The notes under the pieces are model-generated. The model did not search any database. It saw only the letters and a list, made by a program, of their open reading frames with translations, and had not been told where the DNA came from. Source: Pseudoneurospora amorphoporcata (taxonomy: Eukaryota > Ascomycota > Sordariomycetes > Sordariales > Sordariaceae). From it: a DNA stretch of 64,000 bases. This document shows positions 1-11,427 of this stretch, in pieces (position 1 is the first letter of the stretch; every line of letters starts with the position of its first letter). The stretch spans positions 496,001 through 560,000 of the forward strand of contig MU859061.1 of assembly GCA_033297205.1 (NCBI GenBank), in the 5' to 3' direction. The position numbers were made by a program, and so were the translations under genes.

Positions 1-1543
1 CAGTCCGTTTGTTTTCCTTCTCATTCTTCCTTGCTTGACCCGAGTGGGTGAGTTGCCTGCCCGGTAAGGTGATGGAGTTTCGTTCGCTGTTTGTCATTCG
101 CCCGAGTGGGTGAGTGTGGCAAGGCGAGGAGGCGTTTTAACCATCAATACCGACTCGGGACTCGTTCGCTGGGAGCCTTGGATAGGTTCGGTTGTTTTTG
201 TTCCATTTGTTCCTCGCTTGATTCGTTCCGAGAGATTCGATTTCGAGTAGGGGACAGAGCTGACAAGAATGATGTGATGTTGTGTGTGTGGGAGGCAACT
301 CAACACGCTTCGTGGAGGGGGATTCCCAGTCTTTCTCATTCAATACGGGGCTTCCTGACTTTCAAGTTAACTGCTGCAACTTTGAATCTCAAACCTCAAA
401 CTTCCATCATGTCGTTACTTGGGAAAACGCTTGAGAGATTCTTGTTTCACATACCCGCTGGGGTGAACCCTTCTTGTCGTCCGTCTGGGAGTCGTCCCGG
501 TCTTGGGTGTTGAGAGATCATCGGGCGGAATCTGTGACTTCCACTTTCTTCGCTCTTTCCACTTTTCCATCACCGATTACCATTCTTTTTTCACGCCTCT
601 TTTCACTTCTTTTCAAACAATCCAGCTGGCCTGTGCATTTTCTTTTCCCGAACAAGCACAGCGCAGGTCGCTTTCCTTTCTTCTTCTGTTTTCGATTCAC
701 GCACTCCCCAACACTGCAGAAGAACACGAGGGTTCTCGACTTTCCGTTCGAGTTCCATGACGACTTGGACAACATCCTAGAAGGCCTTTTTTTTTTTTTT
801 TTACCCTTCTCCCATCCAAACGTCGATCATTATCTGACTTGGATCCGGTTTCTTGGACTGGGGACCTGGACCGTGAGCACCTGGACGCCTTGGACAAGGA
901 CAATTCAACCCAAACGAACAATACCCGTTCTTCTCATTCTTCGCGCCCATCCTTCTCTCACACCTTTTGTTCTGCTCGCTCTCCTTCTTTGAGCACACAG
1001 ACAGGGCCCCTTTGAGGATCCTTTTGGTTTTCTTTCACTTCTCCTTCCAGGTTGATCCTCGGCTTTTTCCATTGTTTGGCCTTGACTATCCGGTGCTTTT
1101 TTTTTCAACACGTCAATCGTCGTCACTTAGGAGGGTTCAACAACAAGAACTTTGTCTTCTTTGTGTTGGTCAATCACTCACGTCCAACCAATCACCACTC
1201 AACATACACACCATTCATTGTTTTACTACCGCGACATCTGATCGATACATCATCCAACTTTCCGAGAACCGGCTTCGAGGAATCACTGAACAGCAAATCT
1301 TTCGACGGCACACATGAACTAAGGGGTTTCGAATCAATACCACAATAACAGAATCAACCTTCGACCATTTCGCCAGCACATATCTCTTAACTACAACATT
1401 ATCGACGACACAACATAGGAGGAAGAAGGAAGGAGGAATTTACATACGACCGGGGAGAGAAGAAGAAGAAACTAAGCTGGACATTATTATCCGAACCGAA
1501 CATATCCATCATTCATTTATCAACACATTCAACAACAAACACC
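1..1543. other. Upstream region and probable long leader of the FLC gene
   Basis: No convincing protein gene is visible. The plus strand is pyrimidine-rich, with a T run near 787-802, and becomes CA/AAC-rich just before the ATG at 1544, which is typical of a fungal 5' leader. Several ATGs (for example near 409, 757 and 1313) open only short frames. They would be upstream ORFs if transcription starts that far away. Confidence 0.6.
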
Positions 1544-4500
1544 ATGATTCGCAGGAAGCGGACGGCCCTCGCGGCCCTCTTCGCCGGGCTGGTTATGGCA
1601 CAGGGAGTCATGGGCGATGACATTCTCAAGACAGTCGGCTTTGACACATGCGAGCAGGACGCCCAGGTTTCAGTGCAAAAGGCCGATATCACCTACAACA
1701 ACGCCGACAAGACGGTTACTTTCGACGTGGCGGGGACGAGCAACCAAGTACAGAATGTCACGGCTCATATAACAGTGACGGCGTACGGGGCGAATATCTA
1801 CGAAAACAAGTTTAACCCTTGCGATGCGGGTACTTTTGTTAAGCAGCTATGTCCTGGTATGTGGAAGTTCTGGATGACGGGGTTTATTGTAGGTGGTGAT
1901 ATGCTGACATCTGATAGTCCCCGCGGGTACCTTTTCCGCCAAAGGAACCCAGAAGATTCCTGCAGAGTTTGCCGACATGGTGCCGTCGATAGCATTTCAG
2001 ATCCCCGACATTGCCGCCATGGCCAAGCTCGAGCTCCTATCAGAATCCACGGGAAAGAACGTCGCCTGTATCCAGTCCGAAGTAACGAACGGCAAGACCG
2101 CCAGCGTCCCCGCAGTCTCCTATGTCGCCGCCGGCGTGGCCGGTGCTGCCTTGATCTTGACCGGTATCTCTGCCGCCGGAGCTGCCGTTGCAGGAGGTAG
2201 TGCTGCCGCAGGAGGAGCAGGAGGAGCAGCCAGCAGTGCCGGCATGGGCACCATCAGCCCCAGCTTCACCGAAGTCTTTGGCTTTTTCCAGGGTATGGCC
2301 ATGAACGGCATGCTTTCCGTCAACTACCCTCCCGTCTACCGCAACTTCGCCAAGAACTTTGGCTTTTCCACGGGAATCATCCCCTGGGCGGCCATGCAGA
2401 CCTCCATCGACGACTTCCGCAGCAAGACGGGCGGAAACCTCACTCACAACAGCTTCTCCTTCCTCAGGGAGAATGCTACGCTCGTCTTCCCCGACAACAG
2501 CACCATGACGCTCCACGAGAACAATGGTAGCTTGCCCGTCAAGCGCGCCATCAACGAGTTCATCCGCCTGGCCACTCGCGAGATCGAGACCAGCGTCAAC
2601 CTGACCGATCCCAGCGCAGCTACCACCGAGTCCGGGAACGGTGCCATGGCCCTCGACAACCCCGAGAGCTTCCGCGTTGCCGTCAAGGGCATCACGCAAT
2701 ACGTCGAGCAACTCTCCATCCCCTCCGCCAACATGTTCATGACGATCCTTCTCATTGTAGCCATCATCATCGCCGCCATCGTCGTCGGCCTTTTGCTGGT
2801 CAAGGTCGTCCTCGAGTTCTGGGCCCTCTTCGGCTCATTCCCCGCCAAACTCGCCGGTTTCAGGAAGCACTACTGGATGTCGATTGCGCGTGCCATCACC
2901 TCGCTCATCATGCTTCTGTACGGCGTCTGGGTTCTATACTGCGTCTTCCAGTTCACGCAGGGCGACTCCTGGGCGGCTAAGGTCCTCGCTGGAGTCACTT
3001 TGGCCTTGTTCACCGGTGTTTTGGCCTTCTTCAGCTACAAGATTTGGAGTACGGCTAGGAAGCTCAAGAAGCTCGAGGGCAATGTCGGAGGCCTCTACGA
3101 GGATAAGAAGATCTGGGTTCGGTACTCGCTTTTCTACGAGTCCTACAAGAGGGATTACTGGTGGATTTTCGTACCGACTATTCTTTACATGTTCAGCAGG
3201 TCCATGGTTCTCGCCGCGGCGGACGGGTCTGGTATGGTTCAGACGATTGCTCAGCTCTCTATCGAGGGGTTGATGCTCATTTTGCTGATCTGGAGTCGGC
3301 CGTACGAGAGGAGGAGCGGAAACGTGATCAATATCATGATTCAGACGGTCAGAGTTCTGTCTGTTGTTTGCATCCTCGTCTTTGTCGAGGAATTTGGCAT
3401 CAAGCAGACGACGCAGACGGTTACGGGCGTGGTTCTCATTGCGATCCAGAGCACGCTGACGGGTATTTTGGCGATTCTGATTGTCTGGAATGCGGTTAAT
3501 GCTTGCTGCAAGGCAAATCCGCATAGGAAGAAGAGGAAGGAGATGGGTATGTTCTTGTCCTTTCCTTCTATATTTGTTTTGCTCAGGACATATTACTAAC
3601 AACCCACACAGAAAAGCTCCAATCCTCCCGCGACACCCTCACCCCCCTCGACGCTCGCAACTCCCTCCTCCTCGGCCGTACCAAAACCGCCGACACGACC
3701 TCCACCTTCGAAACCCTCGACAACAAGCCCTACCACGACGAAGAAAAGGCCTTGCTCGCCTCCCGCGACTCGAGCCCTCCCCTCCCCGACCTCAGCCTCA
3801 TCCCCGGCCCCAACCAACGCACCTCCACCGCCACCACTGTCGCCCCCGGCGGCGGCCCCGGCGGCCTTGACGTCAGCAACGGAACGAATGGTGGTGGTAA
3901 GCTCGGCAGGATCCAATCCGGCTACACCATGTCCATCTACTCCGACTATCAACGCTCCACCACCCCCTTGCAATTCGACGCCGCCGTCGCGCCGCCCGTG
4001 CCTCAACAACCGCAACAGGTTCAGCAGCAGCAGCAGTTATATGGCAGGAAGGGAAGTCGAGAGCAACTTACTGCTAGTCCTGCGCCGATGGGCATGGGTC
4101 AACCTCCGCTGAACCCGATGACTAGACAGCCAACCATTCCGAACGTAGGAATTGGAGCAGCTGGTAATGGGTACAGAGGTATGCCTACCACTGGTCCGAC
4201 TCAGGGTCAGGGTCAAGGTCAAGGTCCAAGGCCAGCTAGATCTGGGTCTGCACCTGGTTTCGCTCCCGGACTGGTGGGACAAAGAGGTGTGGGAGGATAT
4301 CAAATGCGATTCCAACCGCAACGACCACCGAGGTATGGAGCTGGTAGTCAGAGTGCTGGAAGCGCTGTTGGTGGGTACAATAGTCAGCAGCAGCAGCAGC
4401 AGAGGCAGGGGAGTGTGAGCAGCAGCCAGGGGCAGCCCCAGGGTGGTGGTGGGCCGGTTCATAGGCCGCAGGGTCAGCAGAGCAGAGGTCCCGGACCGCA

Positions 4501-4552
4501 GTATAGGCCGCAGTGGCCTCAGCAAGACCAGCAACAGGGGCAGTACCGGTAG
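1544..4552 (+). CDS. TRP-like ion channel / flavin carrier (FLC) family protein
   Basis: Three exons, 1544-1856, 1918-3546 and 3612-4552, encode 960 aa. The introns (GTATGT donors; TACTAAC branch before the second acceptor) keep frame exactly. The product starts with a signal peptide (about residues 1-24). An ML-like lumenal domain with conserved Cys follows (CEQD, NPCD, QLCPVPAG, VACIQ). Next come Gly/Ala-rich and TM segments (GVAGAALILTGI), a glycosylated loop with several NxS/T, and a block of about eight further TM helices typical of fungal FLC/Pkd2-like TRP proteins. Family members act in the ER, Golgi or plasma membrane in FAD transport, Ca2+ signalling and wall integrity. The last ~250 residues are cytosolic, disordered and rich in Gln, Gly, Pro and Arg, with QGQGQG and poly-Q runs. 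Family assignment is firm; the transported substrate is not deducible. Confidence 0.92.
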
Positions 4553-5397
4553 GGGTAGTCCGGTAGTGCTGAGGAATTACGGTGAAAAAGGGGGGGGGAA
4601 GGAGATGAGGAGGAGTATAGGGAGGTGCAGGGGAGGAAGTGTATACATGTAGGAAAAGGAAGAAGTGTAGTATTAAGGAGGGAAAGAATTGAAGATTTAA
4701 TGATTATGGAAAGCGACACGCCTCACCCACGTAGGATACTTTTGGTTGTATTTGAAACTAAATACCATATACCTTATCTTAACTGAGAGCGAAGAATTCT
4801 AGACTGCTTTGTGAATAGGTACCTACCAACCAAGATTCATCCAAGACATTGATTGCCCATCCCTCACTCATCAAACGTATCACATTTGTCGGATATCAAA
4901 TAAATGCATTTGAATTGATTGCTACCATGCTCAAGCCTCCTAGAAATCATCCTAGAAAGCATGTGCATGCATGCTGCAATTATCGTTCTCGAACGGCTCA
5001 CTCACTCTCCATCTTCCCTGACCGAATTCTCTATCCCCTCCAACCCCTTACCCCCCCTTTCCACCTCGCTCCTCACTCACTTCCTTCACACCCTCTTCCT
5101 TCCTCTTCTTCTTCCACTTCCTCTACCAACCTCTCCCTTCCTTCTTCGCATACAACTTCTCCTCCAACTAACTCCCTACGCTCCTTGACATATTTCTCCT
5201 CTACAAACCTCCCGGACCGGTACCTTGTGTTTGGGTAGGTAGGTGCGAAGCGCGGGAAGTAGCCGATTTATGGGAACCCTTTCTTTCTTTTTTTTTGGCG
5301 CTGGACTATGGAAGTTAGTGTTCAAAAAACCCCTTGGTGTTCAACGAGCACATCCCTCGGGAGATGTCAAAAAGTGTTGAAGGTATTGGCGAGAAGC

Positions 5398-5398
<1 letters not shown>

Positions 5399-5438
<40 letters not shown>
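5399..5438. repeat. Poly-A tract, 40 bases
   Basis: An uninterrupted run of 40 A on the plus strand in a non-coding spacer. No flanking target-site duplication or reverse-transcribed gene body is visible, so I call it a homopolymer repeat rather than a retroposon tail. Confidence 0.9.
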
Positions 5439-5440
<2 letters not shown>

Positions 5441-5832
5441 ACAGCTCAGGCACCCGGTTGAAAAATGTTGGAGGCCTAGCTAGAGTCGTCAACTACCTAG
5501 ACGACCGTCAGCTGAGATGGTTAGGTAGCTTGCACTAGCTTGCCCAATTGTGGTCTGGCTTCTTCAGCCATCAGCTACCTCTACGCGGCAGGTCCGACAG
5601 GAGAGCTATCACCTGAGCTATCGATGAGATTACCTTAATTGATGGTGGAATGCAAGACTGGCTGGCTAGTGTCCCAGCCGTTCCATTGGAGATATGTGAC
5701 CAATACCAATGGCATTTTTATCTCCTCTCGTTTGTCGAGTCGATGGATCAGATCAGTTGAGTCACCGACCGACCTACATATAGCTGGACATAACTATCAA
5801 AGTGTCCTCTCGATAAGGTAGGGAGATCGGGT

Positions 5833-6146
5833 ATGAACGGACACGTTATCGATCCCCTTGATGGTGTTGAAAACCCTAAACTTGGCCAACACGCAAAGGC
5901 ATTCATCAAAGAGTGTCGAGCCGAGACCCTGGACGTGGTGGTTCAACTGGCCATGGCCATGGAGAGACTCATGTTTGGCCTCCTCAGCGGATATGCCGTC
6001 ACGCCTGACGACCCCGACGTTACTCGGGCAGTGGAACGATCCAAAAAGGACGGGAGTTTCGCGGGACTTTCGAGTGGCTGGTGCAGTGCTTTGACGATGT
6101 CCTGTTCCTCTCCAACAGGCGTTGCCTGACCCCCGTAAAACGGTGA
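5833..6146 (+). pseudogene. Possible small gene relic with one frameshift
   Basis: From the ATG at 5833 an open frame reads about 70 residues of protein-like composition (FIKECRAETLDVVVQLAMAM and onward, then VTPDDPDVTRAVERSKK). At the AAAAAGG run near 6041-6047 the original frame becomes Ser/Cys-rich. The frame beginning CGG at 6051 instead reads REFRGTFEWLVQCF, DDVLFLSNRRCLTPVKR and stops at 6144-6146. One base of slippage in the A run would join both parts into about 103 residues. I do not recognise a family. No promoter or intron is evident, and chance coding potential cannot be excluded. Confidence 0.3.
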
Positions 6147-6731
6147 AATACGTCTCCAGCACGGCATACCAGGCGCTTAAATGATATGATGTGGGTTTGG
6201 ATTCCCCGACGCCGGGGAGGAGTCCGTATTTGCATGAGTTCTAGGGGATCATGTTGATGTTACCGACGTGGATGAGATGGAGATCAAGATGCACTTGAGG
6301 GTGAGGACTGCTCAGAGGCCAAAGGGGTCGTCTTGGTTAATCATCATGCTAGAATTTGAATATTGTGTTAAAGTGAAGTTCAACCGTCGGTGATGTTTGC
6401 AGTCGACGTTGACAGCGACAGATCAAGTGCCCACCAAGTGCCAAGTGACCGTCCGCCAACTGTTAGCCCACCAACCGTCGAGGCCCACTTGCAACAGGTA
6501 CTTCCATTCCTGTATTTAAGCCAGACTAAAACCAATCATTTACCCCATGCTTAGCCTTCTTGGCCTTTTATGTACCACTTTTTCTTCCATCTAACATTTC
6601 ATCCAATCACAATCCACCAGCCGTTTTTCTTTCGCACGCCCATACATTTTCCAGCATATTCACCCCCATCCATCCTCTCACTCAGTTCTCACCAGCCCTT
6701 GAAATCACCAACCCTACCACCTTTTTCCAAA

Positions 6732-9257
6732 ATGTCCCGCAAAAGAAAAGCCGACGCCGGCCAAGTCCTCAAAATCGGCAACAAAACCATCTCCCTCGAA
6801 GGTTACCTCACCAAGAAACCAAAAATTACTACTCCTTCTACTTCCACATCCGACCACAATACCCCAGCCCCAACAACCGAAAATGATTCTTCGACAACAA
6901 CAACAACAGACCCCAAAGAATTCAAGCCCTCCCGCCCCCTCACCGGCGACCCTTCCCTCTTCCCCACCCGCCGCGCCCTCCCGCTCTACCTCTACCAGGA
7001 TCGCATTCGCTCCATCCTCTCCAAGAAGGACGTCCTGGTACTGGTAGGTGAGACCGGTTCGGGTAAATCCACCCAGGTGCCCCAGTTCCTCTACCAAGAG
7101 TGCTGGTGTCAGCGACGGAGAGTCAAGGTCAAGACAAAGGTGTTGGATAAGGAGGGGAATGAGGTTCTTGAGGAGGGGGGCAAGGTAAAGACGAGGGAGG
7201 AGACGGTCAATGTCGGTGGTGTCATTGCCATCACCCAGCCGAGAAGGGTAGCTGCTACCACACTTGCGGGGCGTGTGGCCAAGGAATGCGGGACGCCGTT
7301 GGATACGAGTGGGAGGGGTTCAGCGTTTAAAGGGCGGGGGCCAAAAGGGAAGCATGTGAATGGCCCAAAGGGTGGGAAGGACGGGGAGGAGTGGGATGAG
7401 GAAAAGAACGTGGTTGAGGAGATGGGGAAGGATGGAGGAGACGAGGAGGTGATTGAGGAGAATGGGAACGAGAGGAAAGACCAGGAAAAGGGCCTGGTTG
7501 GTTACTCGGTCCGTTTCGATCATCGAGTACCGCCGGGAACCAAGATCAAGTACGTTACCGAGGGTATGTTGCTGCAGGAACTCTTGAGGGACCCGCATCT
7601 ACGACAATACTCGGCCATTATCGTGGACGAAATCCACGAACGCAGTGTGGATGTCGATTTGCTGTCTGGTTTCCTCAAGCAGATCGTTACGGGCGACAAG
7701 GTCGGCCGCGGAGGGATCCCGCTCAAGGTGGTAGTCATGAGTGCTACCGCCCAAGTGGAGCACATCAAGAAGTTCTTTTCCAGCGATGACAGCCTCAAAA
7801 ACGGGACATCAGGGGAAGAAGTGGAATACCTCCAAATCGAAGGCCGCCAGTTCCCCGTCGAAGTCATCCACGAGCCCAAACCCGTTGCCGACATCCAAGA
7901 AGCCCTCATCAAAACGGTGTTCAAGATCCACACACAGGAACCGCTCTCCGACAAACACGGCAAGAAGGACATCCTCTGTTTTTTGACAGGTCAAGAAGAA
8001 ATCGAAGCCGCCCAGCGCCTGATCGAAGAATTCGCCGAAACCCTCGATCCCAAGGTACCCAAAGTCAAAGTGTTTCCCCTCTTCGGCCAGCTCTCGATGG
8101 AAGCCCAGCACGAAGCCTTCCAGCCCATCAAACACCCTTTCACGCGCAAGATCGTGCTGGCCACCAACATCGCCGAAACCTCGGTCACCGTCCCGGGCGT
8201 GCGCTACGTCGTCGACTGCGGCAAGGCCAAAGTGAAGCAATACCGACCCCGTCTGGGCATGGAATCTTTGCTCGCAAAACCCATCTCCAAGTCCTCGGCC
8301 ATCCAGCGAACCGGTCGTGCGGGTCGTGAAGGGCCCGGCAAATGCTTCCGCTTGTACACAGCCGACACCTTCGCCACCTTGCAAAAGACGGACCTCCCCG
8401 AGATTTTGCGGACCGACGTCCTAGGCGCGGTCCTAACCATGAAAGCCCGCGGCATCGACGACGTGCTCTCTTTTCCCCTTATGGACCGTCCCGAAATCGA
8501 AGCCGTCGAAAACGCCCTCGTGCACTTACACGTCCTGGGCGCACTAGGCGACGACGGCCGCATCACGGACATGGGCCGCAAAATGGTCATGTTCCCCGTC
8601 ACGGCGCCCTACGCGCGGGTTTTGCTAGCGGCTGCCGACCAAAAGTACGACTGCTTGCTCGAAGCGATCGACATCATCGCGTGCATCACCGCCGGCGACG
8701 ACATCTTCATGCAGGTCCGCTCGGAAGAGGACAAGGAATCGGTCGACGTCTACCGCAAGGAGCTACAGCGTCGCGAGGGAGACCTGATCACTTACCTCAA
8801 CACCATGCAACGTTTCGTCAGCACGCCTTCTTCCGACCGCGCGACGTTCTGCAAACAACGCCGCATCAACGTGCGCAACATGCGCCAGGCGCTCAACATC
8901 CGGAAACAACTCCGTTCGCTTTCCGTCAAAACCAAGATGCTGCTCCAAGACGACGCACCACCACCGCCGCCCGACTCGGAGGTGACGACGTACCAGCCCG
9001 TCTCCCCCGAAACGGCAGAGAGGATCCTCAAGGCGTTTTTGAAGGGGTTCGCGATGAAGACGGCCATCCTGGCCCCGGATAGCAGTTATGTGACGGCCCA
9101 TGGCAAACATGTCGTGGCTATTCACCCGAGTAGTAGCATGCATGGCGTCAAGAGGGAGGCCATCATGTTTTTGGAACATGTGTATACGCAGAAGAACTAC
9201 GCCAAGAAGGTGAGCGCGATCCAGGCGGGGTGGATTGCCGAGGCTTTGGCTGTATAG
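6732..9257 (+). CDS. DEAH-family RNA helicase, Dhr2-like
   Basis: A single exon of 841 aa. The ATG at 6732 in a CAAAATG context is preferred over the in-frame ATG at 6570. Helicase motifs in order: I GETGSGKS (106-113), Ia TQPRR (168-172), II DEIH (299-302), III SAT, IV FLTGQEE, V TNIAETS and VI QRTGRAGR. HA2 (winged-helix) and OB-fold regions follow. The overall architecture and the closely spaced core suggest the Dhr2/DHX class, which unwinds RNA during nucleolar 18S rRNA maturation; the exact orthologue is inferred. Two insertions stand out. Residues ~128-162 lie between motifs I and Ia. Residues ~190-254 are charged and Gly/Lys/Glu-rich and lie before the conserved VGYSVRFDH. Motif II is DEIH rather than DEAH, which also occurs in DHX9/DHX36-type enzymes. 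Confidence 0.9.
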   Translation: MSRKRKADAGQVLKIGNKTISLEGYLTKKPKITTPSTSTSDHNTPAPTTENDSSTTTTTDPKEFKPSRPLTGDPSLFPTRRALPLYLYQDRIRSILSKKDVLVLVGETGSGKSTQVPQFLYQECWCQRRRVKVKTKVLDKEGNEVLEEGGKVKTREETVNVGGVIAITQPRRVAATTLAGRVAKECGTPLDTSGRGSAFKGRGPKGKHVNGPKGGKDGEEWDEEKNVVEEMGKDGGDEEVIEENGNERKDQEKGLVGYSVRFDHRVPPGTKIKYVTEGMLLQELLRDPHLRQYSAIIVDEIHERSVDVDLLSGFLKQIVTGDKVGRGGIPLKVVVMSATAQVEHIKKFFSSDDSLKNGTSGEEVEYLQIEGRQFPVEVIHEPKPVADIQEALIKTVFKIHTQEPLSDKHGKKDILCFLTGQEEIEAAQRLIEEFAETLDPKVPKVKVFPLFGQLSMEAQHEAFQPIKHPFTRKIVLATNIAETSVTVPGVRYVVDCGKAKVKQYRPRLGMESLLAKPISKSSAIQRTGRAGREGPGKCFRLYTADTFATLQKTDLPEILRTDVLGAVLTMKARGIDDVLSFPLMDRPEIEAVENALVHLHVLGALGDDGRITDMGRKMVMFPVTAPYARVLLAAADQKYDCLLEAIDIIACITAGDDIFMQVRSEEDKESVDVYRKELQRREGDLITYLNTMQRFVSTPSSDRATFCKQRRINVRNMRQALNIRKQLRSLSVKTKMLLQDDAPPPPPDSEVTTYQPVSPETAERILKAFLKGFAMKTAILAPDSSYVTAHGKHVVAIHPSSSMHGVKREAIMFLEHVYTQKNYAKKVSAIQAGWIAEALAV

Positions 9258-10030
9258 AATTGTACACAAGCATGGATGCATGCCTGAGTTTATTGTAGGG
9301 AGAGGAGAGCGAGATGGAGATGGTATGGGATATGGTTGTGGATGGAGAAAGAGATGAGACGACGATGTGGGATATACTAAGTAGCAGATGTAGATAGATA
9401 CCCTAGAGAGGTGCCTAATACATTTTTGTCCAAGTTAAATTAAATCCATATATCTCATCCACATCCCATTCATATCCTCGTGTGAAGTGTGATAGCTCAA
9501 ATTAGCATAGAAGGTTTGTTTACATGGTGATAATCATCCACCATGGTGTTGTGTTGTCCGTACGTACTCCGTCTGGTCCATCCTCGAAAAGGTGGGTGGG
9601 TGGGTGGGTCCAGAACCCACCAGTCTCCGGTCTCCGGTCGGTCTTGGACAGCTGCCACCAACTGCCCTCCAACCGGCGGCAAATCCGGCATTCCATTCCA
9701 TTTCCCAGCTCGGACGGAACGAACTCGGCCAACGCCGTCCGTTCGCATCATCATCATCAACTCCCTTTCAGTTTCGCCTAGGTACCATAGTGCCTCCCAT
9801 CACTTCACTTTCAACCGCCTGCCTGCCTGCCTGCCTGCTCCTCCGGAGGTCTTATTTTCCCCAGACACTCCCAATTACTCCCACTGTTTTATAGCCTTAT
9901 TTTTTTTATTTTTATTTTCCCTTCCCCTCCCTGGTTTTATCATATTTCCCTCCAGTCCCTCCCCGTCCATCTATATCCCAAACCCCCCCCCACCCACCCC
10001 CCAAAGCAAAAAAATAAGAAGACAACGAAA
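9258..10030. other. Spacer: helicase 3' end and SDHAF3 promoter
   Basis: No gene is visible. It holds short purine-rich helicase 3' sequence, GGTGGGTGGGTGGG at about 9592-9606, CTGCCTGCCTG repeats at about 9820-9838, and a C/T-rich stretch running up to the ATG at 10031. Confidence 0.6.
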
Positions 10031-11427
10031 ATGATCGCCCCCCTCCGCCCCACCGCCCGCCGGCTAGCAGCAGCAGCCCTCACCCCCTCCAAAGACCACG
10101 GCATGACGCCCGGCCCGCTGGCCCTCCTGCCGCCCATCTATCTCTACCGCAGGCTCCTGAGGGCCCACAGGAAACATCTCCCGCGGGAGATGAGGCTGTT
10201 GGGGGATGAGTATGTCAAGGCCGAGTTTCGGGCGCATCGGAGCGTGGATAACCCGGCGCATTTGGTGAGTTTTTTTTTTTTTTTTTTTTTTTTGGTGGTA
10301 CTTTTGAGGTTTTCTTTGGTTCTGGGTTGTGGGATGAGAAAGGGGGATGGGGGTAGGAGGAGGAGGGGCGAGGATGGGGAGAGTGGAGTGGGTGGGGGGA
10401 CAAAGAAGGGGAGGGAGGGAGGGAGGACGGGGCTGAGATGGACTGGACTATGGGAGAAATGAGAAATGATGAGAGAGAAAGGAAAGGAAGGAAGAGGCGG
10501 AGCGAAGAGCAGAGACGGGCGAGACGGGCGCGAGAGAGAGGGCAGGAAGGAAGGCATGGAAGCAAGACAGACCTGCCTGGAGAATGGGAGAAGAGAAGAG
10601 AAGAGACAAAAGGGCAAGCTGTGACTGTGACTGCGGAGGTTGGGTTGGAAAGGAAAGGAAAAGGGGAAAAAAACCAAGATTGGAAAAGGATGAGAATGCG
10701 AAGAAACATAAAGGGGGCTTTTCAGAGAGAGTGGTGGGGTGAAAGGCGCGAAAAAAAAAAAAAAAAAAAAAGAATCAAGTCAGTCAGTCAGCGACGACAG
10801 AGAGGCAGCCCGGCCATGAACATGAACAAGCCGAGGTGACTATGGATGGAAAGGTCGCGGCAACGAGGAAGGGGTTTTTCTAAGAAGAGGATGGATGCGC
10901 TCCGGAAGTGAGAGTGCTGGCTGGCTAGCTGAAGCGCTGACGGAAAAGGGAACGGGATGATATATGGTGAAAGCAGGCGGTTCTGTGTGAAAGGAACCGA
11001 CCGGGAACCGTCAATAACGGAGACGCGGAATGGTGAAGAGGGAAAGAAACCACGACAACGGAAAACACGGACTTTACGTCTCTACGTACGTACGGCAAGA
11101 CCTGGCTGACAATCATGACCTTTTTTCTTTCACAGATCGGCTTCCTAACAGAGTGGCAACTCTACGCGCAAAAGATTGAAGGAAACTCGTGGGTAGGCGA
11201 GAAGCTGGATAAGGGCAAGGTGGAGAAGATGAGCGGTGCGTTGTTCCCTTTCACCTCTCCTCCCTTGATACCTTACTCAGCAACTAGGTCTAATACTAAC
11301 ACTCACTTATAAAACAGACGAACAAATCGGCCAACTATACGAACTCATGCAAGCCATCCAAAAGCGCGGAACCGAAGGGGATCTTGAGGACGGTGATGGT
11401 GGAGAGTCCGGACAGAAGTCGCAATGA
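10031..11427 (+). CDS. SDH7: Succinate dehydrogenase assembly factor 3 (LYR/ACN9 family)
   Basis: Exons 10031-10264, 11136-11235 and 11318-11427 encode 147 aa. The second intron has GTGCGT, TACTAAC and CAG. The protein has a short basic N-terminus compatible with mitochondrial import. The diagnostic motif PIYLYRRLLRAHRKHLP then appears, followed by EMRLLGDEYVKAEFR and GFLTEWQLYAQKI, the hallmark of ACN9/SDHAF3 (yeast Sdh7). Family members are matrix chaperones that help assemble the iron-sulfur subunit SdhB into complex II. Length fits the family. The first intron is unusually long, 871 nt, and is described separately. The Asp/Glu/Gly-rich last 15 residues are probably disordered. Identification is confident from the LYR motif and the conserved block split by intron 1. 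Confidence 0.93.
10265..11135 (+). other. 871-nt first intron of the SDHAF3 gene
   Basis: Donor GTGAGT at 10265 and acceptor TTTCACAG ending at 11135. A 24-base T run (10270-10293) starts five bases into the intron. A 21-base A run lies at 10751-10771. The sequence between is strongly purine-rich (GGGAGGGAGG, GAAAAGG). No second gene is visible inside. It is several times longer than the other introns in the window. Confidence 0.85.

Larger units (their letters stand above)
4553..6731. other. Spacer between FLC and helicase genes
   Basis: It contains the FLC 3' region, a CT-rich stretch at about 4980-5200, a 40-base poly-A run and a short coding-like relic near 5833-6146, both listed separately. 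The last ~200 bases form the CA-rich leader of the helicase, where an in-frame ATG at 6570 would add 54 Pro/Ser/Phe-rich residues that look like translated UTR. Confidence 0.6.

Noticed and set aside
5399..5438. Poly-A tail of a retroposed gene
   Set aside because: No gene body precedes the tract and no target-site duplication is seen.
6570..6731. 54-residue N-terminal extension of the helicase
   Set aside because: Composition is Phe/Pro/Ser/His-rich translated leader; MSRKRK at 6732 has a better ATG context.
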